DNA from: Escallonia rubra | Lineage: Eukaryota > Streptophyta > Magnoliopsida > Escalloniales > Escalloniaceae | Direction of reading: 5' to 3' | NCBI GenBank assembly: GCA_033065855.1 | Contig: JAVXUO010001557.1 | Coordinates: 45,090 to 109,089, forward strand | Length of the DNA: 64,000 bases | Shown here: piece after piece, positions 22,205 to 32,741 of the stretch | Numbering within the stretch: position 1 is the stretch's first letter | Layout of the letters: the number at the start of each line of letters is the position of its first letter | Made by a program: the position numbers and the translations under genes | Notes under the pieces: model-generated | What the model was told of the DNA's origin: nothing | Databases searched by the model: none | What the model saw: only the letters and a program-made list of their open reading frames with translations

Positions 22205-24948
22205 ATGGACAAGAAATGGGTGACGCACTCTAGGGAAACTTATACTTATTGTGCTGGAGTTGACATGTCTCTGGATTTTGTATTTGCAAATACGACAACG
22301 ATCTTTAGAGAGATTTTGTGTCCGTGTAGAGATTGCGTTAATAGCATGTTCCGCACGCGTGAAATTGTGCAAGAACATTTGATAATAAGGGTATTTATGA
22401 GCAATTATACAGTGTGGACAGTTCATGGGGAAGGCTCGTCTTCTCGTTCAAATCGCATGGGAAATGATGTAGAGCTCAACATTGGTGTTGGTGGAGCTAT
22501 GCATGAAATGATAAATGATATCTTCACCAGCCGATCAGAGGACCCTTCTGCTAAAGTTGCAAACTTCTATAAATACATGAGCGATGCAAATCGACCATTA
22601 TATTCAGGGTGAAAGACTGAGACAAAGCTATCATTTATTGTGTGGTTATTTAATCTAAAATGCACCAGTAAATGGACAGACAAGTCTTTTGATTTGCTAC
22701 TTGGTAAGTTAAAAGAAATACTTCCTAACGGTGAGACATTGCCTGCCAACTTTTATGAAACAAAAAAGATGATTGGTGACTTGGGATTCAGCTACGATAA
22801 GATTGACGCTTGTCCCAATGATTGTATGTTGTATTGGAATGAAGATAGCACATTGAATTCGTGCAGGGTGTGCAAGAAATCAGGGTGGAGGATGGTTCAA
22901 AGGGAGGGGGAAAAGGAAGGAGAATCTGGAACTTGTAAAGAAGGAAAAAAAGTAGCTGTGAAGCAATTGCGTCATTTTCCTTTGATACCAAGATTGCAAA
23001 GGCTATATATGTCACCAAAGACGGCTGAATTAATGATATGGCATGATAAAAAAACGTCGAAAAGACGAAGGACAACGATTTTTCATTATGCCTTTGCTAA
23101 TACCTGGTTCAACTTCCCTGGTAATGATATTGACGTGTATCTTAGGCCGTTAATTGAAGAGCTCAAGGCGTTGTTCGATGGTGTTGAAACTTATGACGCC
23201 TTCACCAAAACTAACTTCAAGATGCGTGCAATGCTCATGTGGACTATTAGTGACTTCCCAGCTTATGCAATGTTGGCAGGTTATAGCACCAAGGGCAAGT
23301 TGGCGTGTCCAGTTTGTCAAGAAGATACTCGATCTTGTAGATTACGTGGTAAGCAATGTTATATGGCACATTGATCTTTTCTAGATCCAGATCACGTATA
23401 TAGGCTCGATAAAAAAAAATTTAACAGACTATGTGAGTATAGAGAACGTCCGGCTATTCGTTCGGGGTTTGATGTGCTTGAAGTGGTGAGCGACATAAAT
23501 GTTACGTTTGGAAAGGCTAGTAAAGCTACTGTGCCTAAGGATCCCAACCATAACTGGAGGAAAAAAAGTATTTTTTTTGAGTTGCCATATTGGAGGTTTC
23601 TCATCTTACGCCATAATTTGGACGTAATGCACATTGAGAAGAATTTATGTGATAATTTACTTGGAACATTGTTGGGTATCAAAGGGAAGAGAAAGGATAC
23701 TCTTAAAGCTCGCTTAGACATGCAAGATATGAACATACGACAACAACTACATCCAGTTAAAGTTGGTGTAGGCAAGTATAAGTTGCCTACTGTACGTTTC
23801 ACAATGTCTAAGGACAAGAAAAATGATTTTCTCCATGTGTTGAAGAATGTTAAGGTTCCTGATGGCTACTCGTCAAATATTAGTCGTTGCGTACTTGAAA
23901 AAGATGACAAGATTTCAGGTCTTAAGAGTCATGATTGCCATATCCTAATGCATCAAATTCTTCCGATAGCAATAAGAGGGGTACTGCCAGAGGATGTTTG
24001 CTCTGCTATAGTTGACATATGTCAATTCTTCAAAGAATTGTGTTCTAAAAATTACCGAGTAGAAGACTTTGAACGACTTAATTGGAAGATAGTATTGACA
24101 CTTTGTTATCTTGAGATGATATTTCCACAGGCTTTCTTTGACAAAATGGTCCATTTGCATGTTCATCTTGCGGAGGAGGCAAGGATCGCTGGACCTGTAC
24201 AGTATCGCCAAGTGTTTCCATTTGAAAGGTAAAAAGATTTTCATTATTTTTTATTTGATACTAGATGACACTTAGAGGTTAATGAAGTTTATATTACATG
24301 ATTATAAATATATGTTTAAGCTAAAACGCTATATTCGATGCAAGAGTCGCCCTGAAGGGTCGACTGTAGAAGGGTTATTAGCGAAAGATTTAAGATTTTT
24401 TCTCAATGTACTTAGAAGGTCCTCATCCAGCATGGACTTGACTAGAAAGGAAAGAAGATGGATATGTTGAAGAAGTGACTGGAATTTTGTATGTTTTTCG
24501 GTGCAAAGGTAGATTTTTAAGTAACCTTTCTATGACTGATCTAGATGTGAAGGATATGGAGACGACACATCGCTACATGTTCTTCAATTGTGATGAGTTA
24601 GAAGAATATCGAACGCAAGTAATTTTCTCAAAGCATTGTTAAGATATTTATTTTTGACTTAGTATATGGATAGCTGTTAGTTTACGATGTCATTGCAACT
24701 ATGTCAAAGTGTGTGCACAATGATGCTAGGAAGACGTAGAAAGAAACCTACGCCAAGGGAAGTTGATAACTGCTTAAAAAATGAGTTTGCCAAATGGTTT
24801 AGTGGTCATGTGAGTTCTCTTTATGCATTCAAGATTAGTTTTCTAAATTTGTATTTGAGTAATTTCTTATTACTTGATTTGTAATTGCACAGCTAAAAAC
24901 TTTGAGGGCTGGGGTTTCAAAGGAAATATTTGCCCTTGCACGTGGTCC
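22205..24948 (+). pseudogene. CACTA A TNP2 transposase, 5' part (broken)
   Basis: The start ATG at 22205 gives MDKKWVTHSRETYTYC, a typical Transpos_assoc N-terminus with the CPCRDCVN cluster near 22318-22341. TNP2 domain blocks follow: ETKKMIGDLGFSYDKIDACPND (about 22758-22823), NDIDVYLRPLIEELK (about 23124-23168), GYSTKGKLACPVC (about 23279-23317) and LDVMHIEKNLCDN (about 23618-23656). The DUF4218 part runs to VFPFER at 24229, where an intron begins. Later exons include YMFKLKRYIRCKSRPEGS (about 24308) and KKPTPREVDNCLKNEF (about 24739). Damage: TGA near 22610, a stop near 23372, and loss of about 65 residues normally found between LQRLY and the NDIDVYLRP block (near 23070-23110). CACTA B interrupts it at 24948; it resumes at 34978. 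Confidence 0.92.
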
Positions 24949-25265
24949 CACTACAAGAAAAGAGGGAATTAGCGACGGACTTTTAGCGACGGACAAAATT
25001 CCGTCTCTAAAAGTCTTTTCAGCGACGGAATACACCCGTCGGGTAACGTCCGTCGGTAAAACTATTTACCGACGGAATAATTCCGTCCGTAAAAATAACC
25101 GTCGGTGAAAGTCGGGTTTTGCCGACGAACTTTTACCGACGGGTGTATTCCGTCGGTAAAACTATTTAACAACGGAATAATTCCGTCGGTAAAAATACCC
25201 GTCGGTGAAAGTAGGGTTTTGCCGACGGACTTTTACCGACGGAATAATTCCGTCGGTAAAAGCCT
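24949..25265. repeat. CACTA B left terminus and subterminal array
   Basis: More than ten direct and inverted copies of TTTAGCGACGGA / CCGTCGGTAAAA follow the terminal CACTACAAGAAAA. CACTA C has the same array, partly deleted, at 49055-49250. Confidence 0.88.
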
Positions 25266-25425
25266 TAAATAGATCAGATCCCCTTCTTCTTTTCTTTCTC
25301 CCGTTGCTCTCTCTCTCTCTCTCACCGGCGATTTATCCTCCGTCGCCATCCCCGGCAACCTAGCCCCCGACGGAATATATCCTGCCACCGCCTCCGACGC
25401 CGCCACTGCCGCCCATCTTCAAAAC
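25266..25425. other. CACTA B leader with (CT)n tract
   Basis: CTCTCTCTCTCTCT at 25310-25322, then CACCGGCGAT and CCTAGCCCCCGACGGAATAT. The same block is in CACTA C at 49300-49390, so it belongs to the element and may be the 5' leader. Confidence 0.5.
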
Positions 25426-25590
25426 CGAAGGACCGCTGCTGCGACGCCACCACCACTGCGCCACCACCACTGCTGCGACGCCACCACCACTGCTGCGACG
25501 CCACCACCACTGCTGCGACGCCACCACCACTGCGCCACCATCACCGCGCCACCACCACTGCTGCGCCGCCACGACAACCGCGCCGCCCAT
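25426..25590. repeat. GCCACCACCACTGCTGCGAC minisatellite
   Basis: About six tandem units of GCCACCACCACTGCTGCGAC (20 bp), some shortened to GCGCCACCACCACT. Minus-strand frames of Trp/Arg/Val repeats come from this array and are not genes. CACTA C has only a remnant near 49392-49450. Confidence 0.75.
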
Positions 25591-25639
25591 CTTCAAATCA
25601 GCCCAAGTTTCTGTAAGTTTAGATATTCATGATCGGCTT

Positions 25640-25860
25640 TTAGATATTCAGAATCATCTCTTTACCGTTTGTAGATTCTCGTAACTCGTATGGTTTGATT
25701 TTTTTTTTGGTAATCATATGGTTTGATATTATGTTACCCGGTAAATGCAGTATATAATGAGAAGGGTTTGTAGATTCTCGTAACTCGTATGCTTGGCTTG
25801 TAGATTCTATTATGGTTTGTAGATTCTCGTAACTCGTATGCTTGGCTTGGCGGGGTTGAT
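25640..25860. repeat. Short direct repeats TTGTAGATTCTCGTAACTCG
   Basis: Three copies followed by TATGGTTTG or TATGCTTGG lie near 25670, 25768 and 25816, within CACTA B upstream DNA. Confidence 0.65.
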
Positions 25861-26023
25861 CGACTCTTGGAAGAGGATTCACCTTTTGGTTTTAAAAAAA
25901 GGCTTGGGGAATACGATAACACCAACACATAAATTAGCTTCATGGCCCCTTAGAAGGTGTTCAAGAGTTAGAAGTTACGAATTTTCCCATGATAAATTGG
26001 TAGATGTTAAAGAAAATGTGGTC

Positions 26024-26070
26024 TTAACCCTAAACCCTAAACCCTAAACCCTAAACCCTAAACCCTAAAC
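26024..26070. repeat. Interstitial telomere-type array (CCCTAAA)n
   Basis: About six tandem copies of the plant telomere heptamer CCCTAAA lie inside CACTA B. No such perfect array is seen in CACTA C. This is an internal repeat, not a chromosome end. Confidence 0.85.
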
Positions 26071-26450
26071 CGAACCCTAATTAGTCATAATTGAACCCTA
26101 AATTGATTGCCCCAATCTAACCGAACCCTAATTGAACCCCCTAATCCAACCGAACCCTAAATTGAACTAATTGAACCCTAAATTGAATGCCTCAAATCAA
26201 CCGAACCCTAAATTGAATCAATAGACCCCCCTAATTGAACCCTAAATTGAACTAATTGAATCCTAAATTTAATGCCTCAAATCAACCGAACCCTAAATTG
26301 AATCAATAGAACCCCCTAATTGTACCTAAATTGAAGTAATTGAACCCTAAATTGAATGCCCTAATCGAACCGAACCCTAAATGAAACTAATTGAACCCTA
26401 AATTGAATGCCCTAATACAATCGAACCCTAAATTGAAATAATTCAAGCGC
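26071..26450. repeat. Degenerate CCCTAAATTGAA tandem repeats
   Basis: Units such as GAACCCTAAATTGAATGCC and CTAATTGAACCC alternate with variable spacing. CACTA C holds a homologous run at about 50240-50745. Confidence 0.75.
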
Positions 26451-26884
26451 ATCGGATATGTGAATTTTGAACAGTTTTTAAAAAATTTGAACATTGCTCA
26501 TTTGTTTGATAATTTTAGGTTGTTAATTGTGCGTTTTATAATTGTGATTATTGATCGAAGATTTTAGGTTATTAGCTGTGCATTTGAAGTAATTGCGATT
26601 ATGAATTGATGATTTTAGGTTGTTAATTGATGATTTTAGATTGTTAATTGTGCATTGAGCATTTGAGATATTGAGATTATTGACGGAGGATGGGACCCAA
26701 TTGGATTGAATGTGTGATTTTTGTTAATTTTTATTGCATTGAGCATTTGAGAATTGAGAATTGAGATTGTTGACGGAGGATGGGACCCAATTGGATTGAG
26801 ATACCTGTTAGTTAACGCAGACACGGACACCACGTCTGATCGACGGTGTCCGACATTTAGAAAACAAATTAACGTATGCCGATG
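26451..26884. other. CACTA B upstream region with a repeated GACGGAGGATGGGACCCAAT block
   Basis: GACGGAGGATGGGACCCAAT occurs near 26681 and 26772. Homologous sequence is in CACTA C near 51013 and 51097. No gene. Confidence 0.5.
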
Positions 26885-27045
26885 TGTCCGGAGGTGCGTG
26901 TCGTCGGACACGTGTCCGGCATCGGACACGTGTCCGGAGGCGTCGGACACGTGTCCAAAGGCGTCGGACACGTGTCGATATGTGTCAGACACGTGTCGGT
27001 ATGTGTCTGACACGTGTCCGGAGGTGTCAGAAACGTATCGGACAC
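26885..27045. promoter_or_regulatory. Array of G-box palindromes (GACACGTGTC)
   Basis: About six copies of GGACACGTGTCC or GACACGTGTC lie in roughly 160 bp, spaced mostly about 20 bp apart. Their core CACGTG is the plant G-box, bound by bHLH and bZIP factors. CACTA C retains a shorter array at about 51180-51290. A promoter or enhancer role for TNP2 is inferred from position only. Confidence 0.55.
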
Positions 27046-27159
27046 CATATCGACACCCTATATGAGGTGTCGGAATTGAGGTTGTTGAATGTGCATTAAA
27101 TTTAGGTTAGTTAGGTTAATGCGACATTTTTAGCATGCACCCCCTGGAATCTAATCGTG

Positions 27160-28165
27160 GCTCCAGCGCTGGCTATAATTAGCCCTAATTAGTCCTGATT
27201 AACAATATTTTAGTAAATCAATTAACCCTAATTAGCTCTAACGAGCCTAATTAGTTTTAATTAACCCTAAGAACCTGATAAAATTCAAATTAGCTGTAAT
27301 TACCTCAAATTAGCCCAAATGAACCCAATTATGCGCATATTGATTGTAGTTAGCCTAATTAGTCATAATTTGCACTAACATAACCCAATTACGCCTAATT
27401 AGCGCTAGTTAGGACTAATCAACACTACTCGGCACCATCAAAACCCTAATTAGGACTAAATAACCCTAATTAGTCCTAATCAACCCTAATTAGCTACAAT
27501 TATTCGAAACTAGCCCTCACTAACATTAATTAGCTCTAACATAACCCAATTAAGCCTAATTAGCCCTAATTAGGACTAATCATCACTACTCGGCACAATT
27601 AAACCCTAATTAGTCATAATCAACCCTAATTAGCTATAATTATCCGAAACTAGCCCTCATTAACATTAATTAGCCCTAACATAACCCAATTAAGCCTAAT
27701 TAGCCCTAATTAGGACTAATCATCACTATTCGGCACAATTAAACCCTAATTAGGACTACATAACTCTAATTAGTCCTAATCAACCCTAGTCAGCTATAAT
27801 CATCCGAAACTATCCCTCATTAACATTAATTAGCCCTAACATAACCCAATTAAGCCTAATTAGCCCTAATTAGGACTAATCATCACTACTCGGCACAATT
27901 AAACCCTAATTAGGACTACATAACTCTAATTAGTCCTAATCAACCCTAGTCAGCTATAATCATCCGAAACTATCCCTCATTAACATTAATTAGCCCTAAC
28001 ATAACCCAATTAAGCCTAATTAGCCCTAATTAGGACTAATCATCACTACTCGGCACAATTAAACCCTAATTAGTCATAATCAACCCTAATTAGCTATAAT
28101 TATCCGAAACTAGCCCTCATTAACATTAATTAGCCCTAACATAACCTAATTAGCCCTAATTAGCC
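27160..28165. repeat. AATTAGCCCTAATTAGG satellite-like tandem array, 140/160-bp units
   Basis: The landmark CGGCAC recurs near 27430, 27591, 27731, 27891 and 28051, with spacings of about 161, 140, 160 and 160 bp. Two unit lengths therefore alternate, the shorter lacking about 20 bp. Each unit is built from smaller TTAGCCCTAATTAG-type repeats. The array is absent from CACTA C, where it falls inside the deletion. Confidence 0.8.
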
Positions 28166-28477
28166 CTTGTACATCCCATAATTACTCCATGTTGCCCAGA
28201 GATGGTTCAATTACTCGTTCTTTACAAACCCTGCCTTCTTTATATTAATTGTTGTTTTGAGAAGTCCATTGGCAACGAGATGGTTCAACTCGTTGCCAAC
28301 GAGTTCTATTTAATGTGGAATTGATAACATATGCAACGATCATTCTGCAGTTTTGATATTTCGGAAAGATTCTTGCATATCTTATCAATTTCTGAACACA
28401 TGCATGCATAAAAACCCTTAGTTCCCGTTCAAAGGTACTCATTACAAAGTAATGCCTTGTAATGAGCCTTTGGATGT

Positions 28478-28780
28478 CCAGTTTGGACAGTTTGGAAAAG
28501 CTAATTGTTTATAAAACAGTATTTTGACTCATGCTTTATGTTCTATGTCGTGGATATTTGGTACACGTTCTCGTGTGTTTCTCCGGGTGCATACAGATCT
28601 GGTGTTCTAACATCCGTCAAACCTTCCTGAGCAAGGTTAGATGAATGTTAGAACACCTAATCGATGTGGTGTACTTGGAGAAATGCGGGGAGGTGCTGCC
28701 GAATTTTCCACAGACATCGGACTAAGCATGAGTTATTCACTGTTTTATAAACATGTGCTTTTCTGAATGGGATAGGACCA
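28478..28780. repeat. Long imperfect inverted repeat upstream of TNP2 in CACTA B
   Basis: GTTTATAAAACAGT at 28507 is matched by ACTGTTTTATAAAC at 28739. ACTCATGCTT at 28527 has a counterpart near 28725. GGTGTTCTAACAT at 28601-28613 pairs exactly with ATGTTAGAACACC at 28645-28657, and AACCTT/AAGGTT pairs at the tip (28620-28638). The arms are about 145 bp and centre near 28629. It could be an inserted foldback MITE or a structured leader. Confidence 0.7.
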
Positions 28781-28908
28781 CTACCTGTTCAAGAGTGGAG
28801 GGGAAATATGTAGACGTGTTGTAACATTCATGCATTGATATTTACATCGGCAATGCTTAATCACTGGTCATTATTGAAGGTGGTATACAGTACGATAATT
28901 CAGTCGTC

Positions 28909-31900
28909 ATGTCAGTCGATCGAAGTTGGATGAAAAGGAAGAATGCTGAAGATTTTGAGTGTCGCGTTGACGAATTTCTCGACTTCGCTTATGCGCATCC
29001 TGCACATGTTGACCTTGATAAGATAAGGTGCCCGTGCGGTAGATGTGAGTTGTTGCACTGGAGAAAAAGAATTGAAGTAAAATGGCATCTTCGTCGGTAC
29101 GGTTTTATGGGTGGATACACAAGGTGGACGCAGCACGGGGAAACGATAGTATTGTCGTCCAACCTGGCTAGTCAAACTGAAGTTAGGGAGGAGGCACGAT
29201 ATGATTTTCGAGATATGATTATGGATGTTGGGCATGCTAATGTTGACTGGGGTAACGACAGGCCACAACCGCCGAACGAGGGGGCTCATCAGTTTTATGA
29301 GTTGTTGAGAGCTGCGGAAGAGCCGCTGTGGGATGGAGCTCCGAAACACACACGGCTGTCTGCGGTTAGTAGGTTATTACAGTTGAAATCAGACCACGGG
29401 CTGAGCGAGAAAGGTTTTAACGAGTTTGTTACCTTCATCAAAGAAATACTGCCCGAAAGTGAAAAGCTACCGCCGTCGTACTATGACGCGAAGAAGATGA
29501 TGAGGAAACTTGGGTTGAGCTACGACCGGATAGATGCGTGCAATAACGATTGTGTATTATTCTGGAAAGAGAATAAGGATTTGTCAATATGTCCAGTGTG
29601 CTCTCATTCGAGGTACAAACCGGACAAAGGGAAGAAGAAAAACATTGCATGGAAGATATTGCGATATTTCCCGGTCACACCACGGCTTCAGAGAATGTAC
29701 TACTCCTCCAGTACGGCTGAACATATGAGGGCTCACCGTGAGACTCGCAGCAACGATGCCGATGTGCTGACCCACCCAGCTGATGGAGAGGCGTGGAAGG
29801 AGTTTGACCGCAGGCATCCAGTTTTTGCTCAGGAAGTTCGGAATGTTAGACTTGGTCTGGCAACCGATGGGTTCAACCCTTTCGGTCAGTCTACTACGCC
29901 TTACTCCTGTTGGCCTGTTATTATTGTCCCTTACAACCTTCCACCAGGCATGTGCATGAAGAAGCCGTATATGTTCTTGTCGTTGCTTATTCCGGGGCCG
30001 AAGAGTCCCGGTAAGGACATAGATGTGTATTTAAGGCCGTTGATTGATGAGTTAAAACAATTATGGAATCATGGAGTCGAAACATATGATGCATCCCTTA
30101 AACAAAATTTTCAGATGAGGGCTGCTTTGATGTGGACTATACATGATTTCCCCGCATTGGGAATGACGTGTGGCTGGAGCACACATGGGAAGCTAGCATG
30201 CCCTGCTTGTATGGGCGTGAACCCCGGTCATACGTTAAAGCACGGCGGAAAGGCCTCGTGGTTCGGATGTCACCGTAAGCTTTTGCCACCGGGCCATCAG
30301 TTTCGTAGGCAGAAGGATAAATTTGACGGGACAATCGAGCGTGAGGTTGTCACGCTGGACTACCCATCTGGTGAAGAAGTACTCTCACACCTGGAGGCAC
30401 TTGATACTGACATACCACACGGTAAGGGTGTGCCGGATCAGAAGATTGCAGGGTTCGGGAAAGAGCACAACTGGAGAAAATTTTGTATCTTCTGGGAGTT
30501 AGCCTACTGGAGGACGCTCGTTATCCGAAACAACATGGATGTGATGCATATTGAGAAGAACGTTTTTGATAATGTGTTCAACACAGTGATGAATTTCAAG
30601 GGCAAATCGAAAGATCACCTTAAAGCGAGAAGGGATCTACAACAGTTGGGTGTACGCCGTGAATTGCATCCTCGGACAGTCAGTGGGAGGACCATACTTC
30701 CGAAAGCACCTTACTGTCTAGACAAGAAACAAGTGGAGAAGGTCTGTCAGTGGGTTAAGAATTTGAAGCTTCTGGATGGGTTTGCGTCCAACATATCTCG
30801 TTGTTGCAATGTTTCGGAATGCAAGTTCCAAGGGATGAAGAGTCACGACTGCCACGTATTCATGGAGAGATTCATTCCTATTGCCTTCCGGGGACTGTTG
30901 CCACGGGTTGTTTGCGAGACTTTGACTGAATTATCTCATTTCTTTCGAGATATATGCTCTTCTACGATCCGGGTGAGTAACATGGAAGTGCTTGAGAAGA
31001 ACATTGTGGTGACGATTTGCAAGCTGGAGAAAATCTTCCCACCTTCGTTCTTTGATTCAATGGAGCATCTGCCTGTTCACTTGGCATATGAAGCTAAAAT
31101 GGGTGGACCCGTGCAATATCGGTGGATGTATCCCTTCGAGAGGTAATCCTTAAATTGTTACAGTTGTTCGTTTACACTTAATGCGACATCTGTTATCATT
31201 GATATTCCACCTAACTCGATTCCCTAAACTTCTAGGTTCATGTTCCATTTAAAGAAAAAAGTCCGTAATAAGGCTCGGGTTGAGGGCTCAATTGCGGAGG
31301 CTTACGTAATGGAAGAACTTGTAAACTTTTGTAGTCAATATTTCGGTTCGGATGTTGGTACAAGGTTAAATCAACTAGGCCGAAATGATCCCGGAGCAAG
31401 CACAAATTTGGAAGGGCAATTGTCAATATTCAAGCAGTCAGGTAGTCCGTTCGGCCGAACGTATACTCGATGGCTAACAGATGAAGAGTACAGTGCTGCA
31501 ACAATATATGCCCTTCTAAATTGCGATGAAGTTTCGGCATTCGTTGAGTAAGTTAAAGTCTTAATTCACTTACATTGATGTACATAATTGAAAGTGTGTT
31601 AAGCGAGTTAGATGCATATTGGTTTGCAGTGAGTTCGATGCGGAATCTTTAATCACTGATCCCGCTGGACTTGAATCTCACCGGAAGTCACAATTTGTAC
31701 AGTGGTTCAAAATCCGTGTAAGATTATTTAACGAAATTATATTATGTGTTATATACAGTTCTGTGGCCAATTAGTATACTGATTTATCCTTAATGTTTAC
31801 CGTCATCTACAATAGGTTCAGTCAATGGATAGACCAGTGGCCTCCTGCTTGAAATTACTAGCCGAAGGCCCTAACAAACAAACATCCTGTTACGGAGGTT

Positions 31901-32565
31901 ATATCATCAACGGGTTTAGGTTTAACGTAAAAGATGATGACCGAACAAAACAAACCCAAAACAGTGGAGTCTTGGTCAACGGCGACTGTTATGCCGAGAA
32001 TTGCATGGATTTTTACGGAGAGTTAGATGAGATTGTTGAGCTAACATATCTGGGTTCCCAAAACCGCCTGGTAATGTTCAAGTGTACGTGGTTCGATGTC
32101 ACATGCAGCAGAGGAATCCGTGTTAGCTCTCAAGGGATTGTAGATGTCAATGTCAAGTCAAGACTTGCATCAGACGAGCCCTTTGTGTTTGCTAGTCAAG
32201 CTGTACAAGTCTTTTACGCGGAGGACGTCGCCAATCCCAAATCTCATTGGTATACAACTATCAAGTCCAAGAAATTGCCCGTGACATATGACAGTGAGCT
32301 AGACTCCTTTCAAGCCGACCAACCACGTGTCTTGTTCCCTGTTGAGGTCAACAACGAGGAGGACGATCTTCCTCTTCCAACAACACTTCTTGTGGGAGAA
32401 GAAGTCATATATGATGACGCGGAAGATGTTGAAAGTGTTGGAGATGATGTGACCGAGTCTACTGATGAAGAGGATGAATTAGAAGATGAAGAGGACGACG
32501 AGTCCCACGAAGAAGAGGGCGACGAGGATAGTGATGAAGATGATTCGCAAACTGAAAATGATTGA
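28909..32565 (+). CDS. TNP2 transposase of CACTA B (TNPD-like), four exons
   Basis: Predicted to be the catalytic transposase that cuts and joins CACTA ends in the nucleus. Exons by splice signals: 28909-31142, 31236-31547, 31630-31717 and 31816-32565; the joined frame is open and gives about 1127 residues. Residues 1-85 are Transpos_assoc (MSVDRSWMKRK, with a CPCGRC cluster). TNP2 proper covers roughly 190-470, with RLGLATDGFNPF near 315 and GKDIDVYLRPLIDELK near 368. MDVMHIEKN lies near 543. DUF4218 spans roughly 640-770 (exons 1-2) and DUF4216 roughly 925-1010, with TQNSGVLV near 927. The tail is strongly acidic. The first stop (31144-31146) lies in intron 1, so the 745-codon frame alone is not the full gene. 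The start at 28909 matches the family N-terminus. No disabling mutation was seen. Exon borders are predictions. Confidence 0.9.
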
Positions 32566-32741
32566 CTTGTAATGTTGTAACATCACGGGAAAAATGTAGT
32601 AACATTTTAGAACTTGGTGTTTATTGATGTGTTTTTGCACATTCGTTCATATATATATATATAGTGCCGATGATGATTTATGCCTAAATTATTGTTTTTC
32701 ACGTGTTAATGTCTTTGTATATAATCTATATGAAGTCAGAT

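Noticed and set aside
25322-25596. Minus-strand frames rich in Trp, Arg and Val
   Set aside because: They arise from a 20-bp CCACCACCACTGCTGCGAC-type minisatellite read in different frames.
26024-26070. Chromosome end or subtelomere
   Set aside because: Only about 47 bp of CCCTAAA, internal to a transposon with sequence continuing on both sides.
27160-28165. CRISPR-like array
   Set aside because: Units are 140-160 bp and fully repetitive without unique spacers, in a plant genome; it is a tandem repeat.
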